Shown here: one piece after another, positions 11,986-23,594 of the stretch
Layout of the letters: every line of letters starts with the position of its first letter
Numbering within the stretch: the first letter of the stretch is position 1
Assembly (NCBI GenBank): GCA_008360955.1
Contig: LUCM01000147.1
Location: 79,621 to 143,620, forward strand
DNA: 64,000 nt
From: Fasciolopsis buskii
Lineage: Eukaryota; Platyhelminthes; Trematoda; Plagiorchiida; Fasciolidae
Direction: 5' to 3'
The notes under the pieces: model-generated
Told to the model about the DNA's origin: nothing
Database searches by the model: none
Seen by the model: the letters and a program-made list of their open reading frames with translations, nothing else
Made by a program: the position numbers and the translations under genes

Positions 11986-14900
11986 ACAGTTTGGTCTAAG
12001 GTGGATCGCCTTCGTAGTAGACGAAGTTATCGTCCTGGTAGGTCTTTGCCCTAATGGTTTAGATTAGAGAGATTAGGAACAAGAAATGATTGTACGCCAC
12101 TAAGGTTGCGCACAGAAAAAAACGTTAGGATATACAATGATGTTACCGGTTAAGAAACACTGTTACTCCGCTGCAAAGCTCTATGCTTGCGGGTTTCACA
12201 CTGGCGCATTCAATACGGTTTGTTGTCCCATGCAGATTGGTTATCAAAAGCGAACAAAGAGCAACAACACGTAGTGTTTTATTCCATTAATTATAGGAGA
12301 AAAGGTCAACCCAGTCGAGACTTTCATTTTCTTATCGTACTGCGTAAATCATCACCGGGCGGAGCACTTATTTGCGACTGTGCTTGTTTGTGCCTCTACG
12401 CCGAATGCAAACTGACGTCCACTGGTCAAAAAGAAATACATAATTATTCGTTGAGCAAATATAAGAAGTTGAGTATTTGCAACCGGTAGACAAAACCCGT
12501 GATTTATTCGATCATTTGGAAAACCCGAACTGTTATTTTTCCCAGCAATAGTCAACATTTGTAACAGGCTGCTTGATACTTGCGCAGTCCCGATAATTGT
12601 CTTTGAAAATATTTACTCTGATTGGTGTTTTTCATTTTCTTTTTACCCATTTTTAAAAGTAAGGTTTCCAAATGCACACAGGTTTGAGGAGCAGTTTTAC
12701 GTTTTCTTTACTTAGGTTCATGATATTTCTCACACTCTAACATTTGCGCACTTCAGCCACTGGTTTTTCAGGGAAAAATCCAATCTACCAATTGTTCAAA
12801 AGAAATCCACTACTTGGACTTTAGATATCTCATTTCACTGCGATTCTGGGCAAGTAATGAAAACATTTTACTAACTGCAGTGGTTTTCGATTTCCCGCGA
12901 ATGCAAATGGATGAAAAGTTCAGTGTGAAGTGGTACCGACGTGTAGCTACATATTTTTCAATTTACAGTGCATACGTTCATGGTTATGCTTTTTAGATGA
13001 ACCCACCATCTAAGAATGATCCCCAAAAAATATGAAATTGGAGGCCAACACACGAATATGCACAATATAGGTGTGGGAATCATTTGATCAGGGATGACCC
13101 AATACGCCACCCTGGAGATCGATAACAATCGTGACAACGATCGAATAGTTCCAGAGAGAATTCGCACTCCTAGTCGCGTGTATACAGTATACAATAAAAG
13201 TTTAATAAATCACGTTGAAATTCTATTCTCTCGAAGACCGCTTTGCCTTAAAAGTATGCGCATTTTTAAAACCAGATCTTCTTGACTGCACCAGCGAGTA
13301 TCGACACTCAATTTCATTAGTCCGCATTGGTTGTCATATGGGAAGTTTGCCGACTTCGGTCGCTAAATAATAGCCTTTGATAACTAGATTAGGTCAGGTA
13401 TCCCCACTCTGAACAGTGGCCGTCAAAATATTGTTTGAAGCGGATTATTTTAGTCAAAATACTGACTGACTAACTGGGCTCATTCAGTCTAGACTGTCAT
13501 GATTAGACCGAATGTTCAAATTCGACAGTACTGAGACCTATTCTTCATCGTTTAAGCTCAAAATAAAATGCACGACACCCGGTACAAAATGCAAACACTT
13601 GCATTGCTTTGCTATAAACAAAAGCTCCGAATCACAACTTAGAAAAAACTGCACATTGCAAATGCACGTACAGTCTAATCAGTGACAAATGTTAGTTGTG
13701 CTTCTTTGGGACAGTTTAAAAGACCATTGTCCAATGCTGATAAAAACTGATCACGGATATTGGTTCAGCATGTATGTCCATCCGGAACTAAATTGTTGGC
13801 AATTCAAGGGTCCATGTGAAAATCCACTCCACTTGGAGCTCTGAATAAGAACGTGGACATCGTTCTTGAAAAGGCGCGCTAAAGTTGGACTAATTAACAG
13901 TGACAATTTTCATTTGATTTTGCCTAGGAAACGAGTTGCGTACAGGATCCTTACTTTTCACGTTTCTCCGCCTTATATTCCGAAACGGAGGACAAAGAAC
14001 TGAGGTCGCTCACATTTGGCCAGCATCCGTTGAATTCGCATTGAAGAACCTGACGGACCACGGGATCAGTCAAAAAACGAATCGAAATATCTGACAGCAG
14101 TTAGCTATTAAGTAATAGTCATATTGCAAAGGGTTGGCTCATGAAAATGAGCACTTATGATTCTTCAAAGCTATAAATTAGTGCTCCAAACAGACAGACG
14201 GTAACAAATGATCGTTTTTAACAGGATTGCAAAGTGTGGTTAACTATGAAACTTGGCTATTTCTCCCTACTGCTCTGTCATTCTTGTAAAATCTTTTTGG
14301 ATAAAGTCAACAGATTTTACATATTCAGCAGTGTTGCGCTTAGTATGCATCATTAGGATTAGAGTACTCCGAAATTTTGGTAACCGTCAACAATGAACTT
14401 TGCAACTGAATCGACATGGATCCTCACTGTCTGAGAGACAGCGTATAATTTATTTTCTTGTTCAAACTATTTTTTTGTCCTCTACGATAACGGTTTTGGT
14501 GAAACACTGGGGTGTTGTATTGCATTTTACTGTGCTGTGTTTTACTTCGATTTTGTGGAGTTTGCCCCCAAGTATTTGGTGAGAACATCCGCAGTGAAAT
14601 AATTTCGACAAGTCTATCCAACTGAAATGAGAAGCTCAGAACATACTGCTACCTTGCCACTTGACATTTTGGGCTAAGTTAGCAGCAAGATTCTGGTCAC
14701 CCGTATGCCAGTTGGATTCGAGCAATCTGGGCAGATGTGAGAAAAATATTTGAATGCGAACAAATGTTTGTGTGTGCAAGCGTTGAGTGCTTTCAGACAG
14801 AACTCATCTGCAAACTTCCAAATACTCTCAAATCCGTCAGAAATGCACCCGGCAGAAGAGAAGGTTATGAGATTCGACCGTTCTGATTTTAGAGCATGCG

Positions 14901-15800
14901 CTGGACCCAAACAGATGGGTGCGATCTTCACCAGGATCCTTCAATCGAGAATGGTTATTACATCAAGGAAAATTTGAATGTCCACACTTTGTAAGCACTG
15001 AATATTCCCCACCTTCAGCTACAAACACACCAGTATTTCAAATCGCTGAAAAAAGAATATGTATAAGGAAAGCATTACACAGTAATGTACAGTGTTCTGC
15101 CATGTTGTACAAATAAAACGTACGGAAAATTAGGTTAAAACCAAACTCTAAGACGTCATTTAGAAATATTACTTTAGTATTCTGGTAAACATGTTCAGTA
15201 ATTCCTTGAATAGAGAAAACATTCCCAAGGATATAAGGACGTAATGCTACCGTGGGAGCACACCTGAGTCCATGAATGTATAACCAATACCATATTCAAA
15301 GAAACGAACCTCAAATGGGAGCTTGATTAGTGTCTTTAAGATCGACTCAACATAAATGAGTCTAAGTTGGCATGTGTAAAGTCTGCCTAAGGTATGCGTA
15401 ATCCGAACACAAAAATAGAGTACCACTGTCATAGGATACATTGTTGTCTGACAGGGTGCTTTGGGAGACTGCGTAAACATCAGTGGAGGTAGTCAAAAGT
15501 GAAAATACAACACTTGTGGTTATGCAAATACAGCCCATTTTCGGGTGCATTATTGTATACATTTGTAGTTCGCCACATTACTTAAACTTTACCTAACTCA
15601 CCAACCCAAGTTCAAATTTTGATCGGTTTTGTCATCTGTTCTGCTGGGAATGAGAAAAATCATCGAATTTTCAAACGTCAAACCCAAATTCACAGAACTT
15701 ACACATCGAGAAATCTATTAAGATGTGGCAAACGTCATGAAAATTGGAACATTTCAAGCAGAACACCAAAATGACAGTTATCCTCATGCTCGTAATTGTC
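11986..15800. other. No recognised gene
   Basis: Only short open frames, the longest about 100 codons near 12,187-12,489, with no motif. A small hairpin is present near 12,013-12,029 (CTTCGT paired with ACGAAG). Nothing else stands out. Confidence 0.5.
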
Positions 15801-15812
15801 GGGAACCGTGTC

Positions 15813-16149
15813 TGGAACCAAGATGCTCAACGAAACATGTCAACGTACTCTGCTATGATTTAAAACCAACAATGTATTCGATCTGTCGCTAGTGAGAAGG
15901 TTTGGAAATGTGTCCTTAGCCGAATGGCAGGAAATCGATTGATACCGTTGCAACACTACCGGTAGTGAATCAATGAAATGTGAAGGCTAGCTGAATGTTC
16001 CAGAGCCATGGTTCAACAACAACGAACGGTGGTCTATTGATTTTGTTTGTAGCCCACCCCACCCCGTCCCCGTCCCCGCCCCCCGTCCTCGCTCCCCCTC
16101 CTCCGCTATTTCAAATTTTCGATTAAGCTCCTCTAAAGGAATAAAATTT
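15813..16149 (+). repeat. Left arm of a 337-bp long inverted repeat
   Basis: This stretch is the reverse complement of 19,459-19,795. By eye I find no mismatch across 337 bases; similarity falls off sharply at both ends, with a few more matched bases scattered outside. It contains a C-rich tract (16,053-16,106) and a 14-base perfect palindrome CACTACCGGTAGTG (15,954-15,967). It could be one end of a transposon with long inverted ends, or one of two oppositely inserted copies of a dispersed repeat. I see no clear target-site duplication. Confidence 0.92.
16053..16106 (-). repeat. C-rich tract; G-rich on the minus strand
   Basis: Runs of three to six C separated by A, GT or single bases. The minus strand therefore carries repeated runs of four or more G with short loops, a pattern able to form G-quadruplexes. 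The same tract recurs inverted at 19,502-19,556. Confidence 0.85.
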
Positions 16150-18420
16150 GGAACATGGTTCACACAGTGAACCCAAGAAGCAACAGGTGATTTTTTCTTT
16201 CAAAATTTTCTATAAACGTAAAAAAACCATGGTATCACTGAACAAGGGAAAGTAATACATGGGCTTGTTTTCTGTAATTTCGTCGTCTGGATAACGTAGA
16301 TGCTTCAATAAGATATTTTGAGTGTTTTGCATGTTTTGCACACAACTGTATGCTGCTGTGTTTTGAAACCGACTTCTGCAAGTTAATAAACTTACATCTT
16401 AGTTAAAGATAATGCTATTCGCTTGCGAGAGAGAATCTAAATCAGCTCTGCCACGATTTTAAAAGTGAAACATCATTAATGGTTCTAAACTGATCAGTGG
16501 TATTTCAAATCCGTTCGTGTCTCCTCATCTCCAGTTATGCACTTGGCCCATGTGATGCATCCCATCTTAAATGAAGAGTAGTATCTATTCTAGGCTAAAA
16601 CTTTTAGAGTGACTTGAGCAGTCGTTTTCGAGAGCATTGGGATGCGCTAAGAATCAGACTGGCCACATGTCCCGCTGTCTTCGGAGAGCAATGATGAAAG
16701 GTCTTTGATGCACTCAACCGCATCACTTTGAAGACACACTTATCCACCCGATGTAGTCCATCGATATGGTGTGACACAGTCGCATCGGATATATTCTTTC
16801 TCAGTGTTTCGGATACGTTATAAGTACAATAAATGCACCAAAGCAAGCTTGTCCCTATTTTCACAGTCTCTAGAGGACTCTAGGGAACTTATGTGGGGAC
16901 AACTATGAGTCGTTTCATTTTGACGCTTGTTATTGTTTTTTTCTTCTGATATCATTTTAAGCATTCCGTGAGCAGAAAATTTTACTGTTTCCTCCAAGTC
17001 TACCAAATACAATATTAGTGTCTAACAATGTACTCCGGTCGATCTTAAACGGTTTCCTACTTGACAAGCATTTCATCTCTTGCAAAATAATCTATCATAA
17101 TATTCATGCCACATTTTCTGATCATCTCCAAAGTAAGTGTTATGCATTCTTGGAAGTTATATACAGCTCTGACTATTCTTCAACGGTGAAATCCGAATGT
17201 CCATAGTTCTGTAACTTTTTAGTCACTTCTTGGCAAATGACTAACCCAAATAAGTTTATTTTGGTAATAGTCTGCTAATGTTTTCCAGTACTACTACTAC
17301 CAGGCTGGAATGTGGATGCGTTACATGACTTCATGTAGGCAGCTCATAAACCTCTAAAACAGACCAAACTGAAGCTATTTTAAACATGGAAATGAACAGG
17401 ACGCAAACAGCTTATATCAGGAAGACAGGAAACTCTTAAGGGGCATGAAACGTTTGATGCTAAACGAAAGAACCAGATTTGAGTATGCGAAGTCTGAAAT
17501 GTGTTTGCGAATGCTAGAAACAACACAGTCCTCATTTTCAGGTGAGTGCGGTCTTGTCCCAGTGCACCTGTTATAGTTAACTTTCTACTATTAGGGAGAC
17601 CAGTGGACTTCTGGAACACAATACTGCTTGGTTCTTCCAGTGTTTAGTGTAATTTGATTTGCCAACACATGCGATTACTGATGCACGTATCGGTGAGCGT
17701 GGAGCTGACGAGTTATTGCCCCAAGAACTAACAAGAATACCTTAGAATTAAGGTGAACTGAACAGGCAGCTTCATCGCTTCAACAGAACGTTACTGTCCT
17801 ATTGATGGAAGTTACTAGACAAGCTAGTGATTTCGGCATCTGATTTCACTGTGGGAACATCAACAAAATGTGATTTCAAAGTCGAACCCAGACCATCCTT
17901 ATTGCTCTGTGGGTAGTGAAATCTATTATTCCAAAATACAGGTTCAAATTACAGAACTGCTAATATTATCATTTCTTTGGAGTGCATTCGCTGCGAAAGT
18001 CTCTGACTTATTTAATTCTCTGGAAAATTTTTGAGTAGCCCAAAGTGGGAAAATAGCACTTGATTTCGTTGCGGGGGCCCAACACGAAAAACTGCGATAA
18101 AATGGGAACTCTCCGAGGTTACTTGTTTAGACTGCTTCTGCCCGAGTGGTTCTAAATGTTTAATTGCCTATGGATCTGTCACGTGTATGAATGAATAAAT
18201 TATGAATATGATGCAGCAAAGTGCCTGCACACACTTAAGGACGGATATCCATGTTTCCGAAGTTATTCTTGATGAAGTATCCTCTCCGGAGTCAAAATTA
18301 GGAAACCGTGGCAATATTACTTAGCTGCTTCACCGGCCTAATAAACCCTCAGCAAAGCATTTCCCCGCGCGCCCAAAATAGGACAACTTGTCATGCTTTA
18401 CCAAGTGTCGAAGTTCAACA
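16150..18420. other. Spacer between the inverted repeat arms, no recognised gene
   Basis: This is the first two thirds of the 3.3-kb interval enclosed by the arms. Open frames do not exceed 86 codons and none resembles a transposase, so there is no support for an autonomous DNA transposon inside the arms. Confidence 0.5.
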
Positions 18421-18430
18421 AGCCTTTGGA

Positions 18431-18502
18431 TACCGGCTCGGCAGCCTAACGGACAAGGCTCTGAGCCCACAGGAACTCCAGTCACGGGTTTGTTCGGGAT
18501 TC
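18431..18502 (+). repeat. Possible tRNA-like SINE head
   Basis: GGCAGCCTAACGG resembles a split A box (the internal promoter of RNA polymerase III). About 32 bases later CGGGTTTGTTCGGGATTC resembles a damaged B box (normal form GGTTCGANTCC). The complementary GGCTC and GAGCC lie between. The spacing suits a tRNA-derived head, but the B box is poor, so this call is weak. Confidence 0.28.
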
Positions 18503-19100
18503 TTAAATAATCCACTTTCAAACAGTTGTACGCATTCTATTCCTTTTCATTTTGTCAAGGCTACTGGCAATCTTTTTACATCAGCTGAAAATTAAATTCA
18601 AGACGAAAACAAGGGAGAAAAGATCGTTTTCTCATCTCCTTTTTTCTGCCAAATCCACACGAATATGGCACGTATAACTTTTCTTTAGTGCTTGCCACAT
18701 ACTCAATTAGTAATTTGTTTATTTAACGATCGATTAATTCTTCGAAGTGATCAATCTGTTTACGAAAACATGAATTCTTATTGCTTTTATTCTGTTAGGC
18801 CCACTGAGGCAGCCAGATAAAGTCCAACTTCGCATCCCACTGAGAATAAACACTCGTTGTTGTACCCAACTGCCAAGTGGTTCACGGTTCGCGTGACAAG
18901 GCGTGCATTGTTCGTCCTAACGAGGGAGACATTTTATTATTTTATCCAAGATGACATTCATTGATAGGCGATAGCTGAAATGCTCCACTGCAACGGATAC
19001 TGATACAAGATTCAAATATCTCGTTTCATTTAGTTTTTTTCTTGTCATTAACAACGGCAACATAATGGATCCTTTTATACTCTTTCTTACCCGCTGTTCC

Positions 19101-19190
19101 TGTTGTTGTTGTTGTTGTTGTTGCTGTTGCTGTTGCTGTCGCCGCTGCCGCTGCCGCCGCCGCCGCCGCCGTCGTCGTCGTCGTCGTGGT
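19101..19190 (+). repeat. Compound trinucleotide repeat (TTG, CTG, CCG, TCG)
   Basis: A tract of about 90 bases passes through TTG repeats, then CTG-interrupted, then GCC/CCG, then GTC/TCG repeats. In the minus strand it would read as polyglutamine followed by polyarginine, and each frame gives a different homopolymer. It lies inside the inverted repeat interval, about 270 bases from the right arm. It is most simply a microsatellite that has changed unit by point mutation and slippage. Confidence 0.92.
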
Positions 19191-19458
19191 GGTTCGGAAA
19201 CCCCATTCAATTCGTGGGCAAAGCAAATTTCTTACCGGTCAAGTTCATGACGGGGTATAGAAATTACGGTCAAAATTGATCTGTTAAGTTCGCGATCAAA
19301 TTCGTTCTGCTGTTGTTCTTGTAAAGAGAGCGTATTTAAAACAGATAAGCAAGCAAAAATCATACTCAGATTCAGCAAGAAATATTTGATTAACGGTGAT
19401 CACATATACGTAGCTTCCTGGTAAAATCAAAACTCATTTGTGTCAAAGTCCATGATCG

Positions 19459-19795
19459 AAATTTTATTCCTTTAGAGGAGCTTAATCGAAAATTTGAAAT
19501 AGCGGAGGAGGGGGAGCGAGGACGGGGGGCGGGGACGGGGACGGGGTGGGGTGGGCTACAAACAAAATCAATAGACCACCGTTCGTTGTTGTTGAACCAT
19601 GGCTCTGGAACATTCAGCTAGCCTTCACATTTCATTGATTCACTACCGGTAGTGTTGCAACGGTATCAATCGATTTCCTGCCATTCGGCTAAGGACACAT
19701 TTCCAAACCTTCTCACTAGCGACAGATCGAATACATTGTTGGTTTTAAATCATAGCAGAGTACGTTGACATGTTTCGTTGAGCATCTTGGTTCCA
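19459..19795 (-). repeat. Right arm of the 337-bp long inverted repeat
   Basis: Reverse complement of 15,813-16,149 with no mismatch seen by eye. The arms enclose about 3.3 kb. The flanking bases just outside the match (for example around 19,796-19,806) still pair with the other arm's flank, with two mismatches, so the repeat unit may be slightly longer than the perfect core. Confidence 0.92.
19502..19556 (+). repeat. G-rich tract with G-quadruplex potential
   Basis: At least five runs of four or more G separated by one or two bases (such as GGGGACGGGGACGGGG). It is the inverted partner of 16,053-16,106. Such tracts can fold as intramolecular quadruplexes and are prone to replication pausing. 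Confidence 0.85.
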
Positions 19796-20825
19796 AACAC
19801 AGTTCCGGTGGAATCAGTTATTGGTGGCGCGTTCTATTCATCAGGCAATGCAGATTAAGTGTGATTAATCTGTACTTGAATTTGTTTGAATACTATTGTT
19901 ATCTGATTCCCTGTTTGACAGATGAATAATTCGTGTGCAAGTGGATGACAAGATATTCCGCACCCCTTTTGTTGAGAAAACAGAATAAAATAACCAGTGT
20001 TGACTAATTACGGTCAACTAGAAGGATTCAAGCGAAAAGCGATAAACTTGGTGGCATTTGATACTTTTATTTTTAAAAATTCAAACACAACCGGTTTTTT
20101 ACATTTTATTTCAATTCTACCGCCAATTGTTCATCTAAGTGCATCAGTACCACATATGGCCAATAAATGTGTCGCTCTAAATGTTCAACACTTTCAAGGA
20201 TTGAGTACAGGTAGGTTTGGTACTTACGAATGTTTCTTTAAAAGATGTTTCGAATTAGAATATCACCGAAAAATCGGTAAATAAAATTTTTTGATTAGTT
20301 TGTAACAATTGACGGCTTTCTGTTCACCGTGTGATCACATTTTGAATACCATCCGGCGAATGTTCTGAATTGAAATCACCACGATTGTTTATTGTACAGG
20401 TTGAGGTTTGAGGGAAATGTTGCACCAATCTTTGTGAAAATTTGAACAGTAATCACGCCCCCTGGAATAAATATTCGTTGAGCTTAAATAATAATTGATC
20501 GCTGGTTTTCCTACGTTTACCACTAAATTAGTTTACAGCTTGATAAAGATGATCTTTATTTCTGGATTAGAATTGAACGAAATCATCGCTTTCATTAAAT
20601 AGTTTCCTCTGTGAAATGTTAACGAACAACACATGCCCAGATAGTTAGTGTATTTATGCGCATTGATAGTAGGACAACTCTGCCCGGGAACGGACTGGCC
20701 GTCTTTTGCCTGCCCACTAGATACTCCGGGTACAAAGAGAATGCGGCCGCGAGCATCCGGTGGGCATTGTGTAAGCCAAGGCACAATTTTACTTAATCAA
20801 TATTTATATTGTGTTCATCAGTTAG

Positions 20826-20978
20826 CCTTTTGAGTCGTCTCCAAATGACAAAAATGGTATGTTTGAATCTAGTTCCACGAGCCTATCCATATCGTTTTAT
20901 GAGATATTTTCGGTTAGCCCAATTGCTCGAGGTTTGCGGGCTCTGCTTAAGTCTTTTACACATTTTAGAAACAGATGA
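20826..20978 (+). CDS. Candidate exon, unknown protein
   Basis: The frame opens exactly after a TAG that also serves as a 3' splice site (TTCATCAGTTAG) and runs 50 codons to a TGA. The translation starts PFESSPNDKNGMFESSS and ends in an amphipathic-looking stretch (ARGLRALLKSFTHF). No strong 5' splice site is visible before the stop, so it would have to be a last exon or be chance. No family is recognised. Confidence 0.22.
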   Translation, partial: PFESSPNDKNGMFESSSTSLSISFYEIFSVSPIARGLRALLKSFTHFRNR

Positions 20979-21306
20979 ATCCTCTAATAATCAAAATGTC
21001 AGGAACCCAAACATCACTTAAAATATTCCTATTTCATGAAACGATTGTTATTAACCATTTTTTGGGCCTGGTGAAAATCTCAAACAAAAAGGCTTCCTCT
21101 CTGATTTAGAGTTCCATAGGCCCTTACTTCCATGAGACCAAGAGACCATTTTCATCACGTTTTGTTTAGCACATAATTGTTGAAACCATGAGACAAAAAG
21201 ACATGATCATTCTATTACCGATGAGAGTGGTTGCAGACGTCGGGCACCGATGACGAAATTTAACCCACTAGGTTCTTCGGTGCGCCTACTTATCACGAAC
21301 AAGTAA

Positions 21307-21564
21307 ACAAAGCGTGAATCACCGGATGATCAGGTGAACATTACGAAGCAATCCGTCCCCGAATTGTTTGCGTTGTTTGCAACAAACACTGCGGAATTGA
21401 AAATGATGGATGACATGTACACGTTAGCTGATATTCTTTTTGAATATCTTGAGTGGAAATTTACCAATTGTACGAACGCTTTCAGTCAAGTTCCAAGTGA
21501 AATTTGTTTTGAAAACCTTTCGCACTTGGATGATCATAGAATGCTTCTGCAAGAAATGTTTTAG
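21307..21564 (+). CDS. Candidate exon, unknown helical protein
   Basis: An open frame of 85 codons begins after a TAA at 21,304 and ends at TAG. It reads as a plausible globular, largely helical sequence (for example MMDDMYTLADILFEYLEWKF). GATGATCAG before 21,334 could be a 3' splice site, and a weak GTGAAA donor lies near 21,498. The length is within chance. It lies about 90 bases upstream of the aspartate-rich open frame on the same strand, which could be the next exon. Confidence 0.25.
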   Translation, partial: TKRESPDDQVNITKQSVPELFALFATNTAELKMMDDMYTLADILFEYLEWKFTNCTNAFSQVPSEICFENLSHLDDHRMLLQEMF

Positions 21565-21646
21565 TTTCCCACAATGTCTGCGCTTTAAGGTAATCATTAA
21601 CTTCGTTGACTAATTCCAAGTGACCATGACTGATGCAAGCAAATAA

Positions 21647-21759
21647 AATCTACCGCTTAGCACTGCTGGCAAAATCGACTGTTCACAAACTGTTTTCGCT
21701 GCTACTGATGACAGCGACAACGATTGTGACAATGATGACGACAACGGTGATGAGGGTTC

Positions 21760-21790
<31 letters not shown>

Positions 21791-22003
21791 AGCAATACTA
21801 GCAATATTAACAACAACCAAAATATTGGGGAAAATATTGAAAGCGATGCCTGGGATGATGATTATAATCTCGATGATGACGGTAAAAGCGTGATGACCAC
21901 GAGAGTGGTTCTCCCGGGTGGATGTAAACTCTTTTTATCCGGACCAAACGACGTAAGGAGTGTATCGAAAAATCGATGCGCCATGTATTGGTTTTTATTG
22001 TGA
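21647..22003 (+). CDS. Candidate acidic, Asp-rich exon
   Basis: A frame with no stop runs 118 codons without a usable early ATG. Its middle is a run of Asp broken by Asn, Ser, Glu and Gly, coded by both GAT and GAC, and it continues past the pure repeat into an Asp/Asn-rich stretch and then an ordinary sequence (VVLPGGCKLFLSGPND). A strong donor, GTAAGG, follows at 21,953 in phase 0. A possible acceptor (TACTGATGACAG) precedes the acidic part. The mixed synonymous codons favour coding over a pure microsatellite, but a decayed GAT repeat could look similar. Acidic tracts like this occur in many nuclear proteins; no family is recognised. Confidence 0.35.
21761..21790 (+). repeat. (GAT)n microsatellite
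   Basis: Ten uninterrupted GAT units inside the Asp-rich open frame, flanked by imperfect GAC/GAT/AAC triplets. Confidence 0.92.
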
Positions 22004-22135
22004 ATGATATAATATTAATAACACAGCGTTGTTGGTAGATGTAATGCGCCAACGTTTCGACTACCGTGGGTAGTCGAAACGTTGGCGCATTACATCTACC
22101 AACAACGCTGTGTTATTAATATTATATCATTCACA
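21999..22135. repeat. Perfect 67-bp inverted repeat with 3-base loop
   Basis: Bases 21,999-22,065 are the exact reverse complement of 22,069-22,135, with only GTG between them. Pairing continues a few bases outward after one T/G mismatch (21,994-21,997 with 22,137-22,140). The arm is not simple sequence: it includes CGTTGTTGGTAGATG and GCGCCAACGTTTCG. The structure would form a very stable hairpin in DNA or RNA. It starts just past the donor of the Asp-rich candidate exon, so it could sit in an intron. Confidence 0.96.
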
Positions 22136-22302
22136 GTAAACTCTTTTTGTTTCAAATCGTAATGTGAGTGTTTGTCTTATGACGTGCACTACCGACTTAC
22201 ATGCTTCTCATTTGACCAAACATCCTCTCGTTATGGTGTTCGCTTAAGGGCAAAAGTCAATCCATTTTCGAATTCACTTTGCAAGAACGGTGTTAATCAT
22301 CT

Positions 22303-22785
22303 CTAAAGCAAAACAGCCTCCTCGGAATGATTCATCTGGCCACGTTGTAGCGGAAAATTCACTTCGTATAGATGCTTACTCACTAGCCCACTGGCGTCAA
22401 CAAACTCTTTGCATTTATCAAACGGCATTTTCAGGCACACTAAGAGAGAGCGCATCGTATTCACCAACTCAGACCAATATATTAGAGCGCTTGGCGACAA
22501 TACATCCAGTTCCCATACATTAGATACTATTATAGGTGACGGATAGTTCTTGCACTTAGCGTGTGTTTGTTTTTCGGCCGTCATTTTATGAAATTTATCA
22601 CCCACACACACACACACACACACACACGCAAACACACAAATCAAATTCTCGACTACTCCTGCATGTGCCTCGTATTGTCGTTTTTCGAATGCAAATACTA
22701 GAATTACCACCGTAAAATCAAGTACACCGAAAATAGCTCCCGTTGATCCCCAAACTGATTTGATAATCTTGCACGTCTTTGTCAC
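22303..22785 (-). other. 160-codon open frame across a CA repeat, coding status unclear
   Basis: This is the second longest open frame in the window. It begins at GTG, not ATG, and runs through a CA microsatellite that gives alternating Val-Cys. The plus strand is also open at 22,290-22,523. No known motif is visible. The repeat inside and the lack of good splice sites argue against coding, while the length argues mildly for it. Confidence 0.2.
22602..22637. repeat. (CA)n microsatellite
   Basis: About 36 bases of CA, with one CG and one AA interruption near the right end. Confidence 0.92.
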
Positions 22786-23137
22786 TTAATGTTGTCCCAA
22801 TCAGTGTGAGGGTGATAAGCCGTCAGTGAAAATGCACAAGATTCGTCGATATAGTGTAAAAGCTTAATGATCACTTGTAAAATTATTGAACGACGAACTT
22901 TTCGGGATATTGAGAGGAAAAGTCATTAGTAACGGGCATCGAAAGTGGATCAGAAGCGGTCCCGAAATTTCGGTAGTTTGAATTGGTTGACTGAAGCCAC
23001 TTATCCCGAACCTGCAAGCCCTAGTGACTTAGAATGAGATTTACAAAAACAGACCTGCATGCTCAGCCAATCCAAACACTCAGAACGTACGGATCAAAAT
23101 AAATGGAGAATGTTTGTTCTTTATTTTTGGGTAACAA

Positions 23138-23186
23138 TGAGTAAGTAGTAAGTAGTAGTGAGTGGTAAGTAGCAGTGATGAGTAGG
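23138..23186. repeat. Degenerate GTA/AGTAAGT simple repeat
   Basis: A run of GTAAGTAGTAAGTAGTAGTG-type units, imperfect, with no sign of coding. Confidence 0.7.
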
Positions 23187-23594
23187 CTAATCTTTTAAGT
23201 GCCAAGAGCTTGTGGTCTAGTTTGGTGTATCGTTGATTTGATTGTGCTCGCCCATTCGTGCACCTCACTCAAAGCATTTCTATCTTGGTATTTCGATATT
23301 CACGACTGTGCATGCATGCCTGGAAGCTCGGAGGCAGGGAATTTTGATTCCGGTATATTTTGACCATTGACCTGATTCGTTCTGACAAGGGGAACGGGAA
23401 GTTACCTGTGCTCTGTTACCCACATGGTTATTCGCTCCCCAGCCCTACTGTGCAGAGCTGTATGCCTGTTTAATACGTGATTAAAATTGCTTTGGTCTGT
23501 CAGCAACGACCGAGTTAAAGTAATAACGGGTGCAAAATTTACAGGTTTTTCACACACATCTGTCACTCCGTCCCTCAGGGACGACCTCGCATGC

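Noticed and set aside
18917..19226. Polyglutamine/polyarginine or polythreonine/polyalanine proteins
   Set aside because: Every frame through the compound trinucleotide repeat is open and gives a different homopolymer; there is no supporting sequence on either side.
21610..21893. Serine-rich minus frame and methionine-rich plus frame over the GAT repeat
   Set aside because: They are shadows of the GAT repeat; the Asp frame is the only one with sensible flanks.
22050..22095. Hammerhead ribozyme, suggested by a GTAGTCGAAAC stem-and-core-like sequence and the presence of a Penelope-like element elsewhere
   Set aside because: The opposite strand of the stem is the exact complement, so the CTGATGA core half is absent. 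The perfect palindrome explains the match.
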